From assembly GCF_024679245.1 (NCBI RefSeq), contig NC_090177.1:43552518-43616517 (forward strand): a DNA stretch of 64,000 nucleotides, given 5' to 3'. Shown here piece by piece: positions 24,101 through 38,900 of this stretch. The position numbers and the translations under genes are program-made. The stretch is from Pseudorasbora parva (taxonomy: Eukaryota > Chordata > Actinopteri > Cypriniformes > Gobionidae). Numbering within the stretch: position 1 is the stretch's first letter; the number at the start of each line of letters is the position of its first letter. The notes below the pieces were generated by a model. It ran no database searches and was not told where the DNA came from. It was given only the letters and a program-made list of their open reading frames with translations.

Positions 24101-26015
24101 TTGGGGCAAGTTTGACTGTACTTTTCTCCAAAACTATACAGTAGAATGACTTGTAAATAAATACAGTAATATTCATGGTCACTTTGAACAAATATCTAAT
24201 GACAGAATGAGCAAACCTATAAAAGAAATATTTTTGTGATTTTTTCGAAAATTGGACAGTGTTCGAATTCAACTTGATTTTTGGACAAGTTAGACTGTAC
24301 TTTTCTCCAAAACTATACAGTAAAATGACTTGTACATACATACAGCATTAGTCAGGGTCACTCTGAACAAATATCAAATGACAGAATGAGCAAACCTATG
24401 AAGGAAAGATTTTTATGATTTTTTTGAAAATTGGACAGAGTTTGAATTCAATTAGATTTTTGGGCAAGTTTGACTGTACTTTTCTCCGAAACTATACAGT
24501 AAAATGACTTGTAAATAAATACAGTAATAGTCATGGTCACTTTGAACAAATTTCAAATGACGGAATAGCAAACATATAAAGTAAATATTTCAATAATGTT
24601 TTTGAAAATTGGACAGTGTTTGAATTCACTTTGATTTTTGGGCAAGTTTGACTGTACTTTTCTCCAAAACTATACAGTACAATGACTTGTACATAAATAC
24701 AGTAATAGTCAGGGTCACTCTGAACAAATATCAAATGACAGAATGAGCAAACCTATAAAGGAAAGATTTTTATGAATTTTGACAATTGGGCTGTAAGTGC
24801 TTGAATGATGAATTTGGGAGAAGTTTGACTGTACTTTTCTCCAAAACTATACAGTAAAATGACTTGTAAATAAATACAGTAATATTCATGGTCACTTTGA
24901 ACAAATATCTAATGACAGAATGAGCAAACCTATAAAATAAATATTTTTGTGATTTTTTTGAAAAATGGACAGTGTTTGAATTCAACTTGATTTTTGGGCA
25001 AGTTTGACTGTACTTTTCTCCAAAACTATACAGTAAAATGACTTGTAAATAAATACAGTAATAGTCAGGGTTACTCTGAACAAATTTCAAATGACGGAAT
25101 GAGCAAACCTATAAAGGAAATATTTTTTTGAAAATTGGACAGTGTTTGAATTCAACTTGATTTTTGGACAAGTTTGACTGTACTTTTCTCCAAAACTATA
25201 CAGTAAAATGACTTGTACATACATACAGCAATAGTCAGGGTCACTCTGAACAAATATCAAATGACAGAATGAGCAAACCTATGAAGGAAAGATTTTTATG
25301 AATTTTTTGAAAATTGGACAGAGTTTGAATTCAATTAGATTTTTGGGCAAGTTTGACTGTACTTTTCTCCAAAACTATACAGTAAAATGACTTGTAAATA
25401 AATACAGTAATAGTCATGGTCACTTTGAACAATTATCTAATGACAGAATGAGCAAACCTATAAAAGAAATATTTTTATAAATTTTTTGAAAATTGGACAG
25501 TGTTTGAATTTAACTTGATTTTTGGGCAAGTTTGACTGTACTTATCTCCAAAACTATACAGTAAAATGACTTGTACATAAATACAATAATAGTCAGGGTC
25601 ACTCTGAACAAATTTCAAATGATGGAATGAGCAGAGCTATAAAGGAAATATTTCAATGATTTTTTTGAAAATTGGACAGTGTTTGAATTCACTTTGATTT
25701 TTGGGCAAGTTTGACTGTACTTTTCTCCAAAACTATACAGTACAATGACTTGTACATAAATACAGTAATAGTCAGGGTCACTCTGAACAAATATCAAATG
25801 ACAGAATGAGCAAACCTATAAAGGAAAGATTTTTTTGAATTTTGACAATTGGGCTGTAAGTGCTTGAATGATGAATTTGGGGCAAGTTTGACTGTACTTT
25901 TCTCCAAAACTATACAGTAAAATGACTTGTAAATAAATACAGTAATATTCATGGTCACTTTGAACAAATATCTACTGACAGAATGAGCAAACCTATAAAA
26001 TAAATATTTTTGTGA
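21190..26015. repeat. 2,488-bp offset duplication in satellite A
   Basis: About 21190-23527 matches 23678-26015 at a constant offset of 2,488 bp. Shared features include TTCGAATTCAACTTG (~21774 and ~24262), GGAAATATTTTTTTGAAAAT (~22628 and ~25116), CAGTGTTTGAATTTAAC (~23010 and ~25498) and AAAGATTTTTTTGAATTTTG (~23337 and ~25825). After 23527 and 26015 the copies differ: the first continues with AATTTGACAGTGTTTG, the second with AATTGGACAGAGTTTG. This derives from the R module of the upstream HOR with added A2-type monomers. Confidence 0.82.
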
Positions 26016-29000
26016 TTTTTTTGAAAATTGGACAGAGTTTGAATTCAATTAGATTTTTGGGCAAGTTTGACTGTACTTTTCTCCAAAACTATACAGTAAA
26101 ATTACTTGTAAATAAATACAGTAATAGTCAGGGTTACTCTGAACAAATTTCAAATGACGGAATGAGCAATCCTATAAAGGAAATATTTTTTTGAAAATTG
26201 GACAGTGTTTGAATTCAACTTGATTTTTGGACAAGTTTGACTGTACTTTTCTCCAAAACTATACAGTAAAATTACTTGTAAATAAATACAGCAATAGTCA
26301 GGGTCACTCTGAACAAATATCAAATGACAGAATGAGCAAACCTATGAAGGAAAGATTTTTATGAATTTTTTGAAAATTGGACAGAGTTTGAATTCAATTA
26401 GATTTTTGGGCAAGTTTGACTGTACTTTTCTCCAAAGCTATACAGTAAAATGACTTGTAAATAAATACAGTAATAGTCATGGTCACTCTGAACAAATATC
26501 AAATGATGGAATGAGCAAATATATAAAGTAAATATTTTTATGATATTCAATTAGATTTTTGGGGCAAGTTTGACTGTACTTTTCTCCAAAACTATACAGT
26601 ACAATGACTTGTACATACATACAGCAATAGTCAGGGTCACTCTGAACAAATATCAAATGACAGAATGAGCAAACCTATGAAGGAAAGATTTTTATGATTT
26701 TTTTGAAAATTGGACAGAGTTTGAATTCAATTAGATTTTTGGGCAAGTTTGACTGTACTTTTCTCCAAAACTATACAGTAAAATGACTTGTAAATAAATA
26801 CAGTAATAGTCAGGGTCACTCTGAACAAATTTCAAATGACGGAATGAGCAAACATATAAAGTAAATATTTTTATGATTTTTTGAAAATTGGTCAGTGTTT
26901 GAATTCATTTAGATTTTTTGGGCAAGTTTTACTGTACTTTTCTCCAAAACTATAAAGTAAAATTAATTGTAAAGAAATACAGTAATAGTCAGGGTCACTC
27001 TGAAAAAATTTCAAATGATGGAATGATAAAACCTATAAAGGAAATATTTTTATGATTTTTTGAAAATTGGACAATGTTTGAATTCACTTTGATTTATGGA
27101 CAAGTTTGACTGTACTTTTCTCAAAAACTACACAGTAAAATGACTTGTAAATAAATACAGTAATAGTCAGGGTCACTTTGAACAAATATCAAATGACAGA
27201 ATGAGCAAACCAATAAAGGAAAGATTTTTATACATTTTGACAATTGGGCTGTAAGTGCTTGAATGATGAATTTTGGGGAAATTTTACTGTACTTTTCTCC
27301 AAAACTTTACAGTAAAATGACTTGTAAAGAAATACAGTAATAGTCAGGGTCACTCTGAACAAATTTCAAATGATGGAATGAGCAAAGCTATAAAGGAAAT
27401 ATTTTAATGATTTTTTTGAAAATTGGACAGTGTTTGAATTCACTTTGATTTTTGGGCAAGTTTGACTGTACTTTTCTCCAAAACTATATAGTAAAATTAC
27501 TTGTAAATAAATACAGTAACAGTCAGGGTCACTTTGAACGAATATCAAATGATGGAATGAGCAAGCCTATATAGGAAATATTTTTAGGATTTTTTTGAAA
27601 ATTTGAGTGTTTGAATTCACTTTGATTTGTGGGCAAGTTTAACTGTACTTTTCTCCAAAACTATACAGTAAATAAATACAGTAATAGTCAGGGTCACTCT
27701 GAACAAATTTAAAATGACGGAATGAGGAAACCTATAAAGGAAATATTTTTATGATTTTTTGAAAATTGGACAGTGTTTGAATTCAATGAGATTTTTGGGA
27801 AGTTTGACTGTACTTTTCTCCAAAACTATACAGTAAAATGACTTGTACATAAATACAGTAATAGTCAGGGTCACTCTGAACAAATATCAAATTACAGAAT
27901 TAGCAAACCTATACAGGAAAGAGATTTTTATAATTTTTTGAAAATTGGACAGTGTTTGAATTCACTTTGATTTTTGGGCAAGTTTGACTGTACTTTTCTC
28001 CAAAACTATACAGTAAAATGACTTGTAAATAAATACAGTAATAGACATGGTCACTTTGAACAATTATCTAATAACAGAATGAGCAAACCTATAAAATAAA
28101 TATTTTTATGATTTTTTGAAAATTGGACAGTGTTTGAATTCAATTAGGTTTTTGGGCAAGTTTTACTGTACTTTTCTCCAAAACTATACAGTAAAATGAC
28201 TTGTAAATAAATACAGTAATAGACATGGTCACTTTGAACAATTATCTAATGACAGAATGAGCAAACCTATAAAATAAATATTTTTATGATTTTTTGAAAA
28301 TTGGACAGTGTTTGAATTCAATTAGGTTTTTGGGCAAGTTTTACTGTACTTTTCTCCAAAATTATACAGTAAAATGACTTGTAAATAAATACAGTAATAG
28401 TCAGGATTACTTAGAACAAATATAAATTGACAGAATGAGCAAACTTATAAAGAAAAGATTTTTATGAATTTTGACAATTGGGCTGTAAGTGCTTGAATGA
28501 TGAATTTTGGGGAAAATTTGACTGTACTTTTCTCCAAAACTATACAGTAAAATGACTTGTAAAGATATACAGTAATAGTCAGAATCACTCTGAACAAATT
28601 TCAAATGACGGAATGAGCAAACCTATGAGGGGAATATTATTGTGATTTTTTTGAAAATTGGACAGTGTTTGAATTCAATGAGATTTTTGGGAAGTTTGAC
28701 TGTACTTTTATCCAAAACTATACAGTAAAATGACTTGTAAATGAATACAGTATTAGTCATGGTCACTTTGAACAATTATCTAATGACAGAATGAGCAAAC
28801 CTATAAAATAAATATTTTTATGATTTTTTGAAAATTGGAGAGTGTTTGTATTCAATGAGATTTTTGGGCAAGTTTGACTGTACTTTTCTCCAAAACTATA
28901 CAGTAAAATGACTTGTAAATAAATACAGTAATAGTCAGGATTACTTAGAACAAATATAAATTGACAGAATGAGCAAACTTATAAAGAAAAGATTTTTATG

Positions 29001-32000
29001 AATTTTGACAATTGGGCTGTAAGTGCTTGAATGATGAATTTTGGGGAAAATTTGACTGTACTTTTCTCCAAAACTATACAGTAAAATGACTTGTAAAGAT
29101 ATACAGTAATAGTCAGAATCACTCTGAACAAATTTCAAATGACGGAATGAGCAAACCTATTAAGGGAATATTATTGTGATTTTTTTGAAAATTGGACAGT
29201 GTTTGAATTCAATTAGGTTTTTGGGCAAGTTTTACTGTACTTTTCTCCAAAACTATACAGTAAAATGACTTGTAAATAAATACAGTAATAGTCAGGGTCA
29301 CTTAGAACAAATATCAATTGACAGAATGAGCAAACCTATAAAGAAAAGATTTTTATGAATTTTGACAATTGGGCTGTAAGTGCTTGAATGATGAATTTTG
29401 GGGCAAGTTTGATTGTACTTTTCTCCAAAACTATACAGTAAAATGACTTGTAAATAAATACAGTAATAGTCAGGGTCACTTTGAAAAAATATCAAATGAC
29501 ATAATGAGCAAACCTATAAAGAAAAGATTTTTATAAATTTTTTGAAAATTGGACAGTGTTTGGATTCAGTTAGATTTTTGGGCAAGTTTGACTGTACTTT
29601 TCTCCAAAACTATCCAGTAAAATTACTTGTACATAAATACAGTAATAATCAAGGTCACGCTAAATAAATATAAAATGACAGAATGAGCAAACCTATAAAG
29701 GAAAGATTTTTATGAATTTTGACAATTGGGCTGTAAGTGCTTGAATGATGAATTTTGGGGAAATTTTACTGTACTTTTCTCCAAAAATTTACAGTAAAAT
29801 GACTTGTAAAGAAATACAGTAATAGTCAGGGTCACTCTGAACAAATTTCAAATGACGGAATGAGCAAACTTATAAAAGAAATAATTTTATGATTTTTTGA
29901 AAATTGGACAGTGTTTGAATTCAATGAGATTTTTGGGAAGTTTGACTGTACTTTTCTCCAAAACTATACAGTAAAATGACTTGTACATAAATACAGTAAT
30001 AGTCAGAGTCACTCTGAACAAATATCAAATTACAGAATTAGCAAACCTATACAGGAAAGAGATTTTTATATTTTTTTGAAAATTGGACAGTGTTTGAATT
30101 CACTTTGATTTTTGGGCAAGTTTGACTGTACTTTTCTCCAAAACTATACAGTAAAATGACTTGTAAATAAATACAGTAATAGTCATGGTCACTTTGAACA
30201 ATTATCTAATGACAGAATGAGCAAACCTATAAAATAAATATTTTTATGATTTTTTGAAAATTGGACAGTGTTTGAATTCAATTAGGTTTTGGGGCAAGTT
30301 TTACTGTACTTTTCTCCAAAATTATACAGTAAAATGACTTGTAAATAAATACAGTAATAGTCAGGATAACTTAGAACAAATATAAATTGACAGAATGAGC
30401 AAACTTATGAAGAAAAGATTTTTATGAATTTTGACAATTGGGCTGTAAGTGCTTGAATGTTGAATTTTGGGGAAAATTTGACTGTACCTTTCTCCAAAAC
30501 TATACAGTAAAATGACTTGTAAAGATATACAGTAATAGTCAGAATCACTCTGAACAAATTTCAAATGACGGAATGAGCAAACCTATAAAGGAAATATTAT
30601 TGTGATTTTTTTGAAAATTGGACAGTGTTTGAATTCAATTAGATTTTTGGGCAAGTTTGACTGTACTTTTCTCCAAAACTATACAGTAAAATGACTTGTA
30701 CATAAATACAATAATATTCAGGGTCACTTTAAAAATATATCAAATGACAGAATGAGCAAACCTATAAAGGAAAGATTTGTATGAATTTTGACAATTGGGG
30801 CTGTAACAAATTTCAAATGACGGAATGAGCAAACATATAACGTAAATATTTTAATTATTTTTTTGAAAATTGGACAGTGTTTGAATTCAATGAGATTTTT
30901 GGGAAGTTTGACTGTACTTTTCTCCAAAACTATACAGTAAAATGACTTGTACATAAATACAGTAATAGTCAGGGTCACTCTGAACAAATATCAAATTACA
31001 GAATAAGCAAACCTATACAGGAAAGAGATTTTTATAATTTTTTAAAAATTGGACAGTGTTTGAATTCACTTTGATTTTTGGGCAAGTTTGACTGTACTTT
31101 TCTCCAAAACTATACAGTAAAATGACTTGTAAATAAATACAGTAATAGTCATGGTCACTTTGAACAATTATCTAATGACAGAATGAGCAAACCTATAAAA
31201 TAAATATTTTTATGATTTTTGGAAAATTGGACAGTGTTTGAATTCAATTAGGTTTTTGGGCAAGTTTTACTGTACTTTTCTCCAAAACTATACAGTAAAA
31301 TGACTTGTAAATAAATACAGTAATAGTCAGGGTCCCTTAGAACAAATATCAATTGACAGAATGAGCAAACCTATAAAGAAAAGATTTTTATGAATTTTGA
31401 CAATTGGGCTGTAAGTGATTGAATGATGAATTTTGGGGCAAGTTTGATTGTACTTTTCTCCAAAACTATACAGTAAAATGACTTGTAAATAAATACAGTA
31501 ATAATCAGGGTCACTTTGAAAAAATATCAAATGACATAATGAGCAAACCTATAAAGAAAATATTTTTATGAATTTTTTGAAAATTGGACAGTGTTTGGAT
31601 TCAGTTAGATTTTTGGGCAAGTTTGACTGTACTTTTCTCCAAAACTATCCAGTAAAATTACTTGTACATAAATACAGTAATAATCAGGGTCACGCTAAAT
31701 AAATATCAAATGACAGAATGAGCAAACCTATAAAGGAAAGATTTTTATGAATTTTGACAATTGGGCTGTAAGTGCTTGAATGATGAATTTTGGGGAAATT
31801 TTACTGTACTTTTCTCCAAAACTTTACAGTAAAATGACTTGTAAAGAAATACAGTAATAGTCAGGGTCACTCTGAACAAATTTCAAATGACAGAATGAGC
31901 AAACCTATAAAGGGAATATTTTTATGATTTTTTTTTGAAAATTGGACAGTGTTTGTATTCACTTTGATTTTTGGGCAAGTTTGACTTTACTTTTCTCCAA

Positions 32001-35000
32001 AACTATACAGTAAAATGACTTGTAAATAAATACAGTAATAGTCATGGTCACTTTGAAAAAATATCTAATGACAGAATGAGCAAACCTATAAAAGAAATAT
32101 TTTTATGATTTTTTTGAAAATTGGACAGTGTTTGAATTCAACTTGATTTTTGGGCAAGTTAGACTGTACCTTTCTCCAAAACTATACAGTAAGATGACTT
32201 GTAAATAAATACAGTAATAGTCAGGGTCACTTTGAAAAAATATCAAATGACGGAATGAGCAAACCTATAAAGGAAAGATTTTTATGAATTTTGACAATTG
32301 GGCTGTAAGTGCTTGAATGATGAATTTTGGGGAAAATTTGACTGTACTTTTCTCCAAAACTATACAGTAAAATGACTTGTAAAGATATACAGTAATAGTC
32401 AGAGTCACTCTGAACAAATTTCAAATGACGGAATGAGCAAACCTATAAAGGGAATATTATTGTGATTTTTTTGAAAATTGGACAGTGTTTGAATTCAATT
32501 AGATTTTTGGGCAAGTTTGACTGTACTTTTCTCCAAAACTATACAGTAAAATGACTTGTACATAAATACAATAATATTCAGGGTCACTCTGAAAAAATAT
32601 CAAATGACAGAATGAGCAAACCTATAAAGGAAAGATTTGTATGAATTTTGACAATTGGGCTGTAACAAATTTCAAATGACGGAATGAGCAAACATATAAA
32701 GTAAATATTTTAATTATTTTTTTGAAAATTGGACAGTCTTTGAATTCAATTAGATTTTGGGGCAAGTTTGACTGTACTTTTCTCCAAAACTATACAGTAA
32801 AATGACTTGTACATAAATACAATAATAGTCAGGGTCACTCTGAACAAATTTCAAATGACGGAATGAGCAAACATATAAAGTAAATATTTTAATGATTTTT
32901 TTTGAAAATTGGACAGTGTTTGAATTCAATTAGGTTTTTGGGCAAGTTTTACTGTACTTTTCTCCAAAACTATACAGTAAAATGACTTGTAAATAAATAC
33001 AGTTATAGTCAGGGTCACTTAGAACAAATATCAATTGACAGAATGAGCAAACCTATAAAGAAAAGATTTTTATGAATTTTGACAATTGGGCTTTAAGTGC
33101 TTGAATGATGAATTTTGGGGCAAGTTTGATTGTACTTTTCTCCAAAACTATAATGTAAAATGACTTGTAAAGAAATACAGTAATAGTCAGAGTCACTCTG
33201 AACAAATTTCAAATGACGGAATGAGCAAACATATAAAGTAAATATTTTAATGATTTTTTTTGAAAATTGGACAGTGTTTGAATTCAATTAGGTTTTTGGG
33301 CAAGTTTTACTGTACTTTTCTCCAAAACTATACAGTAAAATGACTTGTAAATAAATACAGTTATAGTCAGGGTCACTTAGAACAAATATCAATTGACAGA
33401 ATGAGCAAACCTATAAAGAAAAGATTTTTATGAATTTTGACAATTGGGCTTTAAGTGCTTGAATGATGAATTTTGGGGCAAGTTTGATTGTACTTTTCTC
33501 CAAAACTATAATGTAAAATGACTTGTAAAGAAATACAGTAATAGTCAGAGTCACTCTGAAAAAATTTCAAATGACGAAATGAGCAAACCTATAAAGGGAA
33601 TATTTTTGTGATTTTTTTGAAAATTGGACAGTGTTTGAATTCAATTAGATTTTTGGGCAAGTTTGACTGTACTTTTCTCCAAAACTATCCAGTAAAATTA
33701 CTTGTACATAAATACAGTAATAATCAGGGTCACACTAAATAAATATCAAATGACAGAATGAGCAAACCTATAAAGGAAAGATTTTTATGAATTTTGACAA
33801 TTGGGCTGTAAGTGCTTGAATGATGAATTTTGGGGCAAAGTTGACTGTAGTTTTCTCCTAAACGATACAGTAAAATGACTTATAAATAAATACAGTAATA
33901 GTCATGGTCACTTTGAACAAATATCTGAAGACAGAATGAGCAAACCTATAAAGGGAATATTTTTATGATTTTTTTTTGAAAATTGGACAGTGTTTGAATT
34001 CAATTAGATTTTTGGGCAAGTTTGACTGTACTTTTCTCCAAAACTATCCAGTAAAATTACTAGTACATAAATACAGTAATAATCAGGGTCACGCTAAATA
34101 AATATCTAATGACAGAATGAGCAAAGCTATAAAGGAATTATTTTTATGATTTTTTTGAAAATTTGACAGTGTTTGAATTCACTTTGATTTTTTGGCAAGT
34201 TTGACTGTACTTTTCTCCAAAACTATACAGTAAAATGACTTGTACATAAATACAGTAATAGTCAGGGTCACTTTGAAAAAATATCAAATGACATAATGAG
34301 CAAACCTATAAAGGAAAGATTTTTATGAATTTTGACAATTGGGCTGTAAGTGCTTGAATGATGAATTTTGGGGCAAAGTTGACTGTACTTTTCTCCAAAA
34401 CTATACAGTAAAATGACCTGTAAAGAAATACAGTAATAGTCAGGGTCACCCCTAACAAATTTCAAATGATGGAATGAGCAAACCTATATAGGAAATATTT
34501 TTAGGATTTTTAAAAAAAAAATTGAGTGTTTGAATTCATTTTGATTTTTGGGCAAGTTTGACTGTACTTTTCTCCAAAACTATACAGTAAAATGAATTGT
34601 AAATAAATACAGTAATAGTCAGGGTCACTTTGAACAAATATCAAATGACAGAATGAGCAAACCTATAAAGGAAAGATTTTTATGAATTTTGACAATTGGG
34701 CTGTAAGTGCTTGAATGATTAATTTTGGGGCAAGTTTGACTGTACTTTTCTCCAAAACTATACAGTAAAATGACTTGTAAATAAATACAGTAATAGTAAG
34801 GGTCACTCTGAACAAATGTCAAATGACGGAATGAGCAAACCTATAAAGGAAATATTTTTATGATTTTTGAAAATTGCACACTGTTTGAATTCAATTAGAT
34901 TTCTGGGCAAGTTTGACTGTACTTTTCTCCAAAACTATACAGCAAAATGACTTGTACATAAATACAGTAATAGTCAGGGTCACTCTGAACAAATATCAAA

Positions 35001-35990
35001 TGACAGAATGAGCAAACCTATACAGGAAAGAGATTTTTATGATTTTTTGAAAATTGGACTGTAAGTGCTTGAAATCATTTTGGGGCAAATTTGACTGTAC
35101 TTTTCTCCAAAACTATACAGTACAATGACTTGGAAATAAATAAACAAATAGTCAGGGTCACTCTGAACAAATATAAAATGACGGAATGAGCAAACCTATA
35201 AAGGAAAGATTTTTATGAATTTTGACAATTGGGCTGTAAGTGCTTGAATGATGAATTTTGGGGCAAATTTGACTGTACTTTTCTACAAAACTATACAGTA
35301 AAATGACTTGTAAATAAATACTGTAATAGTCAGGGTCACTCTGAACAAATTTCAAATGAAGGAATGAGCAAACCTATAAAGGGAATATTTTTATGAATTT
35401 TGACAATTGGGCTGTAAGTGCTTGAATGATGAATTTTGGGGCAAATTTGACTGTACTTTTCTACAAAACTATACAGTACAATGACTTGTAAATAAATGCA
35501 GTAATAGTCATGGTCACTTTGAACAAATATATAATGACAGAATGAGCAAACCTATAAAAGAAATATTTTTATGATTTTTTGAAAATTGGACAATGTTTTA
35601 ATTCACTTTGATTTTTGGACAAGTTTGACTGTACTTTTCTCCAAACCTACACAGTAAAATGACTTGTAAATAAATACAGTAATAGTCAGGGTCACTTTGA
35701 ACAAATATCAAATGACAGAATAAGCAAACCTATAAAGGAAAGATTTGTATGAATTTTGACAATTGGGCTGTAACAAATTTCAAATGACGGAATGAGCAAA
35801 CATATAAAGTAAATATTTTAATTATTTTTTTGAAAATTGGACAGTCTTTGAATTCAATTAGATTTTGGGGCAAGTTTGACTGTACTTTTCTCCAAAACTA
35901 TACAGTAAAATGACTTGTACATAAATACAATAATAGTCAGGGTCACTCTGAACAAATTTCAAATGACGGAATGAGCAAACATATAAAGTA
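26016..35990. repeat. Satellite A, heterogeneous middle part
   Basis: A monomers continue without a break but without one long regular HOR. Only local duplications are visible: a 534-bp (three-monomer) one starting at about 28407 and 28941; one of about 2.03 kb linking ~29298-29700 to ~31327-31740; a 358-bp dimer repeated at ~32825-33182 and ~33183-33540 with the private variant ACTATAATGTAAAATG; and truncated monomers at 30806, 32665 and 35772. Variant cores such as ACTATCCAGTAAAATTAC and CACGCTAAATAAAT are common here and seed the HOR to the right. I see no gene in this stretch. Confidence 0.85.
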
Positions 35991-38900
35991 AATATTTTAA
36001 TGATTTTTTTTGAAAATTGGACAGTGTTTGAATTCAATTAGGTTTTTGGGCAAGTTTTACTGTACTTTTCTCCAAAACTATACAGTAAAATGACTTGTAA
36101 ATAAATACAGTAATAGTCAGGGTCACTTAGAACAAATATCAATTGACAGAATGAGCAAACCTATAAAGAAAAGATTTTTATGAATTTTGACAATTGGGCT
36201 TTAAGTGCTTGAATGATGAATTTTGGGGCAAGTTTGATTGTACTTTTCTCCAAAACTATACAGTAAAATGACTTGTAAAGAAATACAGTAATAGTCAGAG
36301 TCACTCTGAAAAAATTTCAAATGACGAAATGAGCAAACCTATAAAGGGAATATTTTTGTGATTTTTTTGAAAATTGGACAGTGTTTGAATTCAATTAGAT
36401 TTTTGGGCAAGTTTGACTGTACTTTTCTCCAAAACTATCCAGTAAAATTACTTGTACATAAATACAGTAATAATCAGGGTCACGCTAAATAAATATCAAA
36501 TGACAGAATGAGCAAACCTATAAAGGAAAGATTTCTATGAATTTTGACAATTGGGCTGTAAGTGCTTGAATGATGAATTTTGGGGCAAAGTTGACTGTAG
36601 TTTTCTCCTAAACGATACAGTAAAATGTCTTATAAATAAATACAGTAATAGTCATGGTCACTTTGAACAAATATCTGAAGACAGAATGAGCAAACCTATA
36701 AAGGGAATATTTTTATGATTTTTTTTTTTTGAAAATTGGTCAGTGTTTGAATTCAATTAGATTTTTGGGCAAGTTTGACTATACTTTTCTCCAAAACTAT
36801 CCAGTAAAATTACTAGTACATAAATACAGTAATAATCAGGGTCACGCTAAATAAATATCTAATGACAGAATGAGCAAAGCTATAAAGGAAATATTTTTAT
36901 GATTTTTTTGAAAATTTGACAGTGTTTGAATTCACTTTGATTTTTTGGCAAGTTTGACTGTACTTTTCTCCAAAACTATACAGTCAAATGACTTGTACAT
37001 AAATACAGTAATAGTCAGGGTCACTTTGAAAAAATATCAAATGACATAATGAGCAAACCTATAAAGGAAAGATTTTTATGAATTTTGACAATTGGGCTGT
37101 AAGTGCTTGAATGATGAATTTTGGGGCAAGTTTGACTGTACTTTTCTCCAAAACTATACAGTAAAATGACTTGTACATAAATACAATAATAGTCAGGGTC
37201 ACTCTGAACAAATTTCAAATGACGGAATGAGCAAACATATAAAGTAAATATTTTAATGATTTCTTTTGAAAATTGGACAGTGTTTGAATTCAATAAGGTT
37301 TTTGGGCAAGTTTTACTGTACTTTTCTCCAAAACTATACAGTAAAATGACTTGTAAATAAATACAGCAATAGTCAGGGTCACTTAGAACAAATATCAATT
37401 GACAGAATGAGCAAACCTATAAAGAAAAGATTTTTATGAATTTTGACAATTGGGCTGTAAGTGCTTGAATTATGAATTTTGGGGCAAGTTTGATTGTACT
37501 TTTCTCCAAAACTATACAGTAAAATGACTTGTAAATAAATACAGTAATAGTCAGGGTCACTTTGAAAAAATATCAAATGACATAATGAGCAAACCTATAA
37601 AGATAAGATTTTTATGAATTTTGACAATTGGTTTGTAAGTGCTTGAATGATGAATTTTGGGGAAAAATTGACTGTACTTTTCTCCAAAACTATACAGTAA
37701 AATGACTTGTAAAGAAATACAGTAAAAGTCAGAGTCACTCTGAACAAATTTCAAATGACAGAATGAGCAAACCTATAAAGGGAATATTTTTATGATTTTT
37801 TTGAAAATTGGACAGTGTTTGAATTCACTTTGATTTTGGGGCAAGTTTGACTGTACTTTTCTCCAAAACTATACAGTAAAATTACTTGTAAATAAATACA
37901 GTAATAGTCATGGTCACTTTGAACAAATATCTAAAGACAGAATGAGCAAACCTATAAAGGGAATATTTTTATGATTTTTTTTGAAAATTGGACAGTGTTT
38001 GAATTCAATTAGATTTTTGGGTGAGTTTTACTGTACTTTTCTCCAAAACTATACAGTGAAATGACTTGTACATAAATACAATAATAGTCAGGGTCACTCT
38101 GAACAAATTTCTAATGACGGAATGAGCAAACCTATGAAGGAAAGAATTTTATGATTTTTTGAAAATTTGACAGTTTTTGAATTCAATTTGATTTTTGGGC
38201 AAGTTTGACTGTACTTTTCTCCAAAACTATACAGCAAAATGACTTGTACATAAATACAGTAATAGTCAGGGTCACTCTGAACAAATATCAAATGACAGAA
38301 TGAGCAAACCTATACAGGAAAGAGATTTTTATGATTTTTTGAAAATTGGACTGTAAGTGCTTGAAATCATTTTGGGGCAAATTTGACTGTACTTTTCTCC
38401 AAAACTATACAGTACAATGACTTGGAAATGAATGAACAAATAGTCAGGGTCACTCTGAACAAATATCAAATGACGGAATGAGCAAACCTATAAAGGAAAG
38501 ATTTTTATGAATTTTGACAATTGGGCTGTAAGTGCTTGAATGATGAATTTTGGGGCAAATTTGACTGTACTTTTCTACAAAACTATACAGTAAAATGACT
38601 TGTAAATAAATACTGTAATAGTCAGGGTCACTCTGAACAAATTTCAAATGAAGGAATGAGCAAACCTATAAAGGGAATATTTTTATGATTTTTTTGAAAA
38701 TTGGACAGTGTTTGAATTCACTTTGATTTTTGGGCAAGTTTGACTGTACTTTTCTCCAAAACTATACAGTAAAATGACTTGTAAATAAATACAGTAATAG
38801 TCAGGGTCACTTTGAACAAATATCAAATGACAGAATGAGCAAACATATAAAGTAAATATTTTAATGATTTTTTTTGAAAATTGGACAGTGTTTGAATTCA

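Noticed and set aside
37021..37398. Recurrent minus-strand frames of 60-125 codons in satellite A with a conserved FVQSDPDYYC-like start
   Set aside because: They reappear once per monomer, track the repeat consensus, overlap each other in different frames and break with every 1-bp indel. The 178-bp period (one more than a multiple of three) prevents a continuous frame. No family resemblance or codon bias supports coding.
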